Notes under the pieces: generated by a model
What the model was told of the DNA's origin: nothing
Seen by the model: only the letters and a program-made list of their open reading frames with translations
Database searches by the model: none
Translations under genes and position numbers: made by a program
In this document: positions 23,582 through 29,386 of the stretch, in pieces
Layout: each line of letters opens with the position of its first letter
Numbering within the stretch: position 1 is the first letter of the stretch
Source of the DNA: SAR202 cluster bacterium
GTDB lineage: Bacteria; Chloroflexota; Dehalococcoidia; UBA3495
Length of the DNA stretch: 32,084 nucleotides
NCBI GenBank assembly: GCA_009392775.1
Contig: VFFT01000050.1
Span: 1-32,084, forward strand
Direction of reading: 5' to 3'

Positions 23582-24115
23582 TTATTTAACGGGAAGTTTT
23601 GCAACCCAAATGACGGCGTCTAAAATCAAGCAGTGGAATATTATGTAAGACAGACCACATATACTGACACTTTTGTAAAATGATAACGGAGTATCCGAAG
23701 ATATTACAACAAACAGCATAGATACAAGGGATAGAGCTGTTATCCATAATACCCCAACCACTATAACCCACCAGAAAATGAAATCGGTTTTGAAATACAT
23801 CACAAGTGCTGGCATCCATATTGATGATGCCGACAAAAATATTATGCACAAAATATTTATGTTATTGTGACTCAGCAAACCCCTATATTCAAAAATACCA
23901 GATTCTGGTTTAAAAACTGCACAATAGAAGAACAACAAATACCCTACAGCTGCTGGTAGCATAGAAAATACAAAGAATTTCCTAGTACTTCCCTGAATGC
24001 CACCCCAAAAAGATTCTCTGTATTCGGGGTATAAGTATATACAAACTACATAACTGCCTAAAACAAGTGTGCCGCCGATTATATTTATAAACGCAAACAG
24101 ATGAGTATTTGCCAT
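23582..24115 (-). CDS. unrecognised five-helix membrane protein
   Basis: I do not recognise this 177-residue protein. It has five likely membrane helices: residues about 8-27, 47-68, 86-106, 112-137 and 145-172, with short loops. The first loop is charged (YPEYRESFWGGIQGSTRK). The N terminus lacks a cleavable signal. The five-helix size recalls TspO-like or DUF-type small integral proteins, but no motif supports a family. GAGG lies about 5 bases before the ATG, and the gene is divergent from the Gfo/Idh gene. The frame is intact and codon use resembles its neighbours, so it is probably a real gene. Confidence 0.7.
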   Translation of the reverse strand: MANTHLFAFINIIGGTLVLGSYVVCIYLYPEYRESFWGGIQGSTRKFFVFSMLPAAVGYLLFFYCAVFKPESGIFEYRGLLSHNNINILCIIFLSASSIWMPALVMYFKTDFIFWWVIVVGVLWITALSLVSMLFVVISSDTPLSFYKSVSICGLSYIIFHCLILDAVIWVAKLPVK

Positions 24116-24211
24116 AAAATGCCTCTATATACTATGGTGCCACAGGCTATAATATCATCTCGTAAAATGGAAATGAATAACTAATTGAATCTTCTTCGTT
24201 CCGATCTAACG

Positions 24212-24220
24212 TGATAAAAT
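24212..24220 (+). promoter_or_regulatory. possible extended -10 promoter for the Gfo/Idh operon
   Basis: TGATAAAAT is an extended -10 element (TG, one base, TAAAAT) lying 53 bases before the ATG at 24274. No good -35 box accompanies it, as is common for extended -10 promoters. It sits in the 158-base divergent gap, in which I see nothing else definite. Confidence 0.4.
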
Positions 24221-24273
24221 AATAGCGTAATTTCCTACTAACACAGTAAGTAATTTCTCAAGGAGTAACACCG

Positions 24274-25404
24274 ATGTCGAATGATAAACTATCTCTAGGT
24301 GTAGTTGGCGCCAGTGCTACCTATGGATGGAGCATGAGAGCTCATATGCCGGCATTCCTAGGTCTACCAGAATATGATCTTGTGGCAGTCTGCACAACAA
24401 GCAAGCAAACTGCCCAGGAATCTGCTTCAACTTACGGTGCCCGCAAAAGCTACTGGAACTATAAAGATCTCGTATCCGACCCAGAAATAGACGTTGTAGA
24501 CGTTTGCGTGAAAGCTCCCACGCACTACGAAATTGTAATGGCTGCTTTACAGGCAGGAAAACACGTTTTCTGTGAATGGCCTCTCGGAGCTAATTCATCT
24601 CAATCCGAAGAAATGGCAAAACTCGCCAAAGAAAAGGGAGTTATGACCATGGTAGGCTTACAGTCTCGTTATGCTCCAAGTTTCCAATATCTGAAACAAT
24701 TAGTATCACAAGGTTATCTTGGGCGTATGATTAGTGCAAATATGACAATGTTTCTGCCTGGAATAACCCGTGCAAGGACTGTAAAAGCCTCATGGAATGC
24801 TGAAAAAGAAGCAGGTGCCCATGCCTTAAATATTGCTACCGGCCATGCATTAGACGTATTTTTGTGGTCGCTTGGGGAACTCAAAGAGGTGCAATCTATC
24901 GTGGCTACACAAATATCAGAATGGGAAGTAACAGACATTTCAGCTATTACCCACACTGTGTCTGAAAAAAGGATACCTGTGACGTCGCCGGATAATGTCA
25001 TGTTGATTGGAAAACTTGAGAATGATGCCTTAGTCTCGGTTCACATAGGCAGTATTCCTTGGCATGGCACAGCATTTAGACTAGAGGTCTATGGTACAGA
25101 GGGAACTCTAATTGTCACATCCGATCAAATGGTGGAAATGGTTGACCCTATAATAAGAGGTGCCAAAAAAGGAGAGGGAAGTCTCCAAATACTCACACCA
25201 CCAACAGAATTCCTTTGGACACCAAAAGAAGTACCTGTGGGAGTCGCCGTAAACATGGCTCAAATGTTCAGACAATTTGCAACAGATATTAAAACAGGAA
25301 GAAAATCTCATCCTGACTTCGAAGAAGCTGCCCGAAGACATAAGACTCTAGATGCTCTCGAACTGGCATCTAGCAAACAAGGCTCCGTAGTAATAACAAG
25401 TTAA
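24274..25404 (+). CDS. Gfo/Idh/MocA-family oxidoreductase
   Basis: The N-terminal Rossmann fold reads LGVVGASATYGWSMRAHMP, and the strand-end and adenine region VAVCTTSKQTAQESASTYGA. At residues 99-105 it reads FCEWPLG where catalytic family members have EKP, so the key lysine is Trp102. The C-terminal alpha/beta domain (from about 130) contains QSRYAPSFQYLKQLV, TGHALDVFLWSLGEL and VYGTEGTLIVTS. The EWP variant is reminiscent of Gal80-like members, which bind NAD(P) without being classical dehydrogenases. The 376-residue length is normal. AAGGAG precedes the ATG. It opens a three-gene run with a cyclase-family hydrolase and a zinc alcohol dehydrogenase-like protein. Confidence 0.88.
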   Translation: MSNDKLSLGVVGASATYGWSMRAHMPAFLGLPEYDLVAVCTTSKQTAQESASTYGARKSYWNYKDLVSDPEIDVVDVCVKAPTHYEIVMAALQAGKHVFCEWPLGANSSQSEEMAKLAKEKGVMTMVGLQSRYAPSFQYLKQLVSQGYLGRMISANMTMFLPGITRARTVKASWNAEKEAGAHALNIATGHALDVFLWSLGELKEVQSIVATQISEWEVTDISAITHTVSEKRIPVTSPDNVMLIGKLENDALVSVHIGSIPWHGTAFRLEVYGTEGTLIVTSDQMVEMVDPIIRGAKKGEGSLQILTPPTEFLWTPKEVPVGVAVNMAQMFRQFATDIKTGRKSHPDFEEAARRHKTLDALELASSKQGSVVITS

Positions 25405-25441
25405 AGCAACCTGACCAAAAATCACTAAAGGAGGGCATAAT

Positions 25442-26398
25442 ATGGCAACAAAAGCTAACATACCAGATGAATCCGAGATAGTGGAATACATGACATCCCT
25501 AAATAATTGGGGACGTTGGGGAGATGATGACGAATTTGGAACAATAAATTTTATTGGACCAGAAGAAAGAAAACACGCTGCTTCTCTAGTAAAAGAAGGC
25601 ATATCTGTTTCATGCTCTAGGCCTATAACAAAAACAATCTATGCCGACACGGTTTCCCAAGTAGTACATTACATGACAGGGTCCGGAGAAGGATATTCTA
25701 TTCAAGAGAACCCTCAACTACCAGAGAATCAACAAGGCAGCGGTGACTTCATAGGTATGGCTTATCACGGCTATAACATAACCCATATTGACTCCCTATC
25801 ACATATCTTCTGGAATGGTCAGATGTACAACGGCAAACCTTCATCATTGGTCACTACCAGAGAAGGTGCAAAAAGAGAAGCAATTGAAGTACTACATGAT
25901 GGAGTGATCAGCAGAGGAGTTTTGCTCGATGCTGCTAGATTCAAAGGCGTAGACTGGATGGAACCTGGAGAATATGTCACACCAGACGAATTGGAGGAAA
26001 TCTCTCGACAACAGGGAGTTACGGTTGGCAAGGGAGATATACTGCTCGTTAGAACAGGACATCATAAACGTCGTATTGAGGCAGGAACAAGGCCAGTATC
26101 AGACGGATGGCCTGGATTACATGCTTCTTGTCTACCGTGGATACATGAAAAACAGGTTGCCGTTATAGGAGGAGACACTGTAAGCGATGTAGTACCTAGT
26201 GGATATCCAAATATAAAGCAACCCATACATCAGGTAGCTATTCCTCACATGGGACTATGGTTACTAGATAACTTGAACCTAGAAGAAATCGCAAATGCTT
26301 GCCTTGAACGTAAAAGATGGGAGTTTATGTTCACTGTAGCCCCACTCAGGGTTCAAGGTGGCACTGGATCACCAATAAACCCTATAGCTATGTTTTAG
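25442..26398 (+). CDS. cyclase-family (kynurenine formamidase-like) metal-dependent hydrolase
   Basis: The family metal site is visible at residues 109-121: HGYNITHIDSLSH, giving His115, Asp117 and His121, with His109 in place of the first His of the classical HxGTHxDxPxH motif. Further signatures are GDILLVRTGHHKRR, the GGDTVSDVVPSG loop, and HQVAIPHMGLWLLDNLNLEEIA near the C terminus. The 318 residues are longer than true kynurenine formamidases and fit the longer cyclase subgroup of unknown substrate. AAGGAGGG lies before the ATG. It is 37 bases after the Gfo/Idh gene, so the two are almost surely one operon. Confidence 0.87.
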   Translation: MATKANIPDESEIVEYMTSLNNWGRWGDDDEFGTINFIGPEERKHAASLVKEGISVSCSRPITKTIYADTVSQVVHYMTGSGEGYSIQENPQLPENQQGSGDFIGMAYHGYNITHIDSLSHIFWNGQMYNGKPSSLVTTREGAKREAIEVLHDGVISRGVLLDAARFKGVDWMEPGEYVTPDELEEISRQQGVTVGKGDILLVRTGHHKRRIEAGTRPVSDGWPGLHASCLPWIHEKQVAVIGGDTVSDVVPSGYPNIKQPIHQVAIPHMGLWLLDNLNLEEIANACLERKRWEFMFTVAPLRVQGGTGSPINPIAMF

Positions 26399-26471
26399 TA
26401 TTTAGGAATATAATACAAACAACGATACGTTGAAGAGATATCAATCTAAATAATAACAAAAGGGAGGAAAT

Positions 26472-27437
26472 ATGAGAGGAGCTCAATTAGCGGGTTACAG
26501 AAAATTCGACATTATAGAAGCCGAAACACCTCAAACAAGAGACGGACAAGTACTTATCAAAACTGAGCGGGCATCCATATGCGGTTCCGATTTACGAACT
26601 TACGACCGAGCCCTTCCAGAAGAAAGCTATCCCATTAGACTTGGCGCTCCATGCCATGAGGTCTTGGGAGAGATAGTTGAGAGTCGCACTGATGAATTAA
26701 AGGTTGGTGACAGAGTGATCGTAATACCAACCAACTCTGGTGGACTGGTAGAATACATGGCCGAAGGTCCAGACCGTTGTATCAAACTACCAGGCGACGG
26801 AGATCTATCGGTTTGGATGATGGGACAGCCGGTTGGCACCGTTATGTACGCATTGCAGGAATCCGACAACGTGCTTGGTAAAACAGTGGTTATATTGAGC
26901 CAAGGAGCAATAGGATTAGGGTTCACCCAACTTATGGCCCTCCAAGGGGCAAAACACGTCATTGTTACGGATTTACTGGACTATAGATTAGATTTGGCCA
27001 AGCAGATAGGAGCAACCCACACACTAAATCCTACTAGAGACAACATAATCGAGGCTATCACAGAAATCACAGGAGGCCAAATGGCCGACGTTGCGGTAGA
27101 AGCCTGCGGTAGACCGGAAACATGTAATCAGGTCTTTCAGACACTTCGAAAACGAGGCCAAGCCATACTCTTCGGTATGACACATACAGAAGACTCATTC
27201 ATGTTTGATTACCACGCAATGTACACAAAAATACCAAGAATAAATGTTACGAATTCAGCAGCCGCTGGAGAAAATATCAATTCTATACGGGAATGCGTTT
27301 CTTTGATGGAACAGGGACGATTAGACCTGTCTCACCTAGTAACTCACCGAATGGCATTTGATGACGTTCAAGCTGCCCATGATATGTACAGTGACAAAAC
27401 CGATAACGTTATCAAGGTAGTAATGGAAGTTTCATAA
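26472..27437 (+). CDS. zinc-type alcohol dehydrogenase-like (MDR) protein
   Basis: This medium-chain dehydrogenase/reductase has the GroES-like N-terminal domain with Cys37 (SICGSDLRTY) and His62-Glu63 (APCHEVLGEI), ligands of a catalytic zinc. The cofactor domain follows, with LSQGAIGLGFTQLMALQGA and IVTDLLDYRLDLAKQIGATHTLN. Two oddities: the four-cysteine structural zinc loop expected near residues 90-110 is absent, and the usual Glu/Asp before the cofactor domain is Gln in MGQPVGTVMYAL. At 321 residues it is shorter than typical sorbitol or threonine dehydrogenases. GGGAGG precedes the ATG. It closes the operon and is followed by a strong terminator. Confidence 0.86.
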   Translation: MRGAQLAGYRKFDIIEAETPQTRDGQVLIKTERASICGSDLRTYDRALPEESYPIRLGAPCHEVLGEIVESRTDELKVGDRVIVIPTNSGGLVEYMAEGPDRCIKLPGDGDLSVWMMGQPVGTVMYALQESDNVLGKTVVILSQGAIGLGFTQLMALQGAKHVIVTDLLDYRLDLAKQIGATHTLNPTRDNIIEAITEITGGQMADVAVEACGRPETCNQVFQTLRKRGQAILFGMTHTEDSFMFDYHAMYTKIPRINVTNSAAAGENINSIRECVSLMEQGRLDLSHLVTHRMAFDDVQAAHDMYSDKTDNVIKVVMEVS

Positions 27438-27458
27438 TTAATCTTAGATCTGGATTTA

Positions 27459-27490
27459 AAGAGCCTGGTAGGTAACTACCAGGCTCTTTT
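27459..27490 (+). terminator. rho-independent terminator after the catabolic operon
   Basis: AAGAGCCTGGTAG (27459-27471) and CTACCAGGCTCTT (27476-27488) form a perfect 13-bp stem with a four-base loop, followed by a T-rich run. It lies 21 bases after the alcohol dehydrogenase-like gene. Confidence 0.92.
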
Positions 27491-27516
27491 GGTTTTCAAT
27501 CCAGTTACACATCATA

Positions 27517-27545
27517 TTGACCATATTAATAGGCAGGGTTATACT
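27517..27545 (+). promoter_or_regulatory. promoter for bioY
   Basis: TTGACC at 27517-27522 and TATACT at 27540-27545 are exactly 17 bases apart, each matching the housekeeping consensus at five of six positions. The start would be near 27552, giving a leader of about 33 bases that includes the GGAGG at 27573-27577. I see no biotin operator-like palindrome next to it. Confidence 0.75.
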
Positions 27546-27584
27546 TCGCTACGTTAAAGGTAATCGCTTTATGGAGGCAAAACC

Positions 27585-28295
27585 GTGCTAGCACCACAAT
27601 CATTAGTTGCAAATAAGACTCTAATATCAGCCATAATACCAAAAAGAGGTCTCCTTGTAGACTCTCTGCTAATAGTAGGATTCGCACTCCTAACATCCTT
27701 GTTCGCCCAGATAGCTATACGGTTTCCCGGAACACCAGTGCCAATAACAGGACAAACATTTGCCGTATTGTGTACCGGAGCGGCGCTAGGAAGTAAAAGG
27801 GGTGCCTTAAGCATGCTGGTCTATATGTTGTTGGGAATGTTTCTACTACCAGTATTTGCTCCCGCATCCGGCTTTATGGATGAGAAAACTTTCCACTTCA
27901 TATTACCGTGGTCAGGAACGGATGGCATGGTATGGAACCTCGCCAGTGGTGGCTACATAGTTGGTTTCATATTTGCGGCATATGTAGTAGGCAAACTAGC
28001 CGAACTAGGATGGGACCGCAAAACCAAAGTTTCCTTAGCTATGTTCCTAGGTAACGCTAGTATATACATCTTCGGGCTTGCCGGCCTTGCTTACTTCATT
28101 GCATTCAAGAGCATCAATGCTGACCTGACCTTTTACGACGCCATAGGAGGCTCAAACGTACTAGACAAGACACTGAGAGCAGGGCTATATCCTTTCATAG
28201 CAGGAGATGCGTTCAAGCTGTTACTGGCAGCCATGGTCCTACCTGGTGCCTGGGCTTTAGTGAAACAGGCTGAGGACAAATCAGAAGACGAATAA
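27585..28295 (+). CDS. bioY: biotin transporter BioY
   Basis: BioY is the substrate-binding S component of an ECF biotin uptake system. The 236-residue, mostly hydrophobic protein has the family features: an N-terminal helix (LLIVGFALLTSLFAQIAIRFPGTPVPITGQTFAV region) with the PVPITGQT motif, GAALGSKRGALSMLVYMLLG, ASGGYIVGFIFAAYVVG, and the ending with PFIAGDAFKLLLAAMVLPGAW. The start is GTG with GGAGG seven bases upstream. The energising EcfA and EcfT genes are not in the window, so it may act alone or share modules coded elsewhere. It has its own promoter, right after a terminator. Confidence 0.93.
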   Translation: MLAPQSLVANKTLISAIIPKRGLLVDSLLIVGFALLTSLFAQIAIRFPGTPVPITGQTFAVLCTGAALGSKRGALSMLVYMLLGMFLLPVFAPASGFMDEKTFHFILPWSGTDGMVWNLASGGYIVGFIFAAYVVGKLAELGWDRKTKVSLAMFLGNASIYIFGLAGLAYFIAFKSINADLTFYDAIGGSNVLDKTLRAGLYPFIAGDAFKLLLAAMVLPGAWALVKQAEDKSEDE

Positions 28296-28340
28296 AACGT
28301 CGATTCACTCCACCCTTATACGAAGGAAAACGTTTCATCG

Positions 28341-29213
28341 ATGCCTTATATCGATTCAAATGGTATAAACACCTATTATGAAATCCATGGTTCTGGGCCT
28401 CCACTCGTATTCATTCATGGGGGCTACGGAGGGGCAAGTTCAACATTGGCACCTCCATCTACCGACTGGGTGGATCATCTCTCCGACCGTTTTACCATCG
28501 TTACTTATGATCGTCGTTCGTGTGGAATGTCCACATATCCAGACGTTAACTATACCTTCGACGATATAGTAAAAGATCTCGCCGGATTGATAACTGATCT
28601 CCACCTCGACAAACCATTTTTGATTGGCAGCTCGGCAGGCGGCCCTATTGCAATGTCATATGCGATAACTAACCAGTCTGATATTTCAGGGCTCATACTG
28701 CCCAACACCTCAGCAAGGCTTTGGGAACACCCCGATCGCATTGGACCTAAAGAGATTATATTGGAACGACTTGAATATCTTTCCAGCTACGGGGAAGCCT
28801 TAACGTATGAGTTAATCCAGCGCCAACAAGCAGGTTCAAATAAATTCACACTTTCAAATACTGGGCCAGGCCCACAAACCGACTCAGCTCGTGTTAATGC
28901 CCTAAGCAGAGCGCGAGTGATTCAGGAGAAACTCAATACACTTTCTCATCAAAAACATAGATCTTATGTGTTAGGGGAACTACGTAATCTAGGTGCCTAT
29001 CTATCTGTCGACTTAAGAGATAGCCTCCAAACCTTAACCATCCCTACGTTAATATTACATGGCGATGCTGACAGCCAGGTTCCCTACATGTTAGGAAAAG
29101 AACTATGGGATCTCATCCCCAATTCCAAGTTTGTAACTATACCCGGCGCAGGCCACGGTCTAATGTCTTGGCCTCAAACCATAGACGAGATCCGCCGGTT
29201 CCTTCTCCCATAA
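28341..29213 (+). CDS. alpha/beta hydrolase
   Basis: The alpha/beta hydrolase fold has oxyanion motif HGGYGG at residues 26-31, nucleophile elbow GSSAG (Ser98), acid candidates Asp242 or Asp244 in HGDADSQVP, and His272 in GAGHGLM, so the catalytic triad is complete. The cap region (about 125-205) is helical and Arg/Gln-rich. No substrate can be named; relatives include prolyl aminopeptidase-like and haloalkane/epoxide/ester hydrolases. It follows bioY by 45 bases, with AAGGA 13 bases from the ATG, further than usual. Its arginine codons are mostly CGN, while many neighbouring genes use AGA more, and its GC looks higher, so it may have been acquired. Confidence 0.88.
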   Translation: MPYIDSNGINTYYEIHGSGPPLVFIHGGYGGASSTLAPPSTDWVDHLSDRFTIVTYDRRSCGMSTYPDVNYTFDDIVKDLAGLITDLHLDKPFLIGSSAGGPIAMSYAITNQSDISGLILPNTSARLWEHPDRIGPKEIILERLEYLSSYGEALTYELIQRQQAGSNKFTLSNTGPGPQTDSARVNALSRARVIQEKLNTLSHQKHRSYVLGELRNLGAYLSVDLRDSLQTLTIPTLILHGDADSQVPYMLGKELWDLIPNSKFVTIPGAGHGLMSWPQTIDEIRRFLLP

Positions 29214-29317
29214 CCCACTATTAACCTCGCTCCACAGGTCCCATCAGATCGTTGGACCCAGAATCACCTTTATCCGTCATGACTACGCGTTCGTTTTGTC
29301 AACATGGTCTACAAACA

Positions 29318-29351
29318 AGTAGGCCGCCTCTCTATCGAGAAGCGGCCTACT
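29318..29351. terminator. hairpin terminator between convergent genes
   Basis: AGTAGGCCGC (29318-29327) and GCGGCCTACT (29342-29351) form a GC-rich 10-bp stem, extended by TCTC/GAGA inside. ATTTTAG follows on the plus strand and TTGTTTG on the minus strand, so it probably serves both the hydrolase gene and the large surface protein gene. The rest of the 173-base gap shows nothing definite. Confidence 0.8.
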
Positions 29352-29386
29352 ATTTTAGCTATTAGCTAATCTGCTTTACGTTACGC

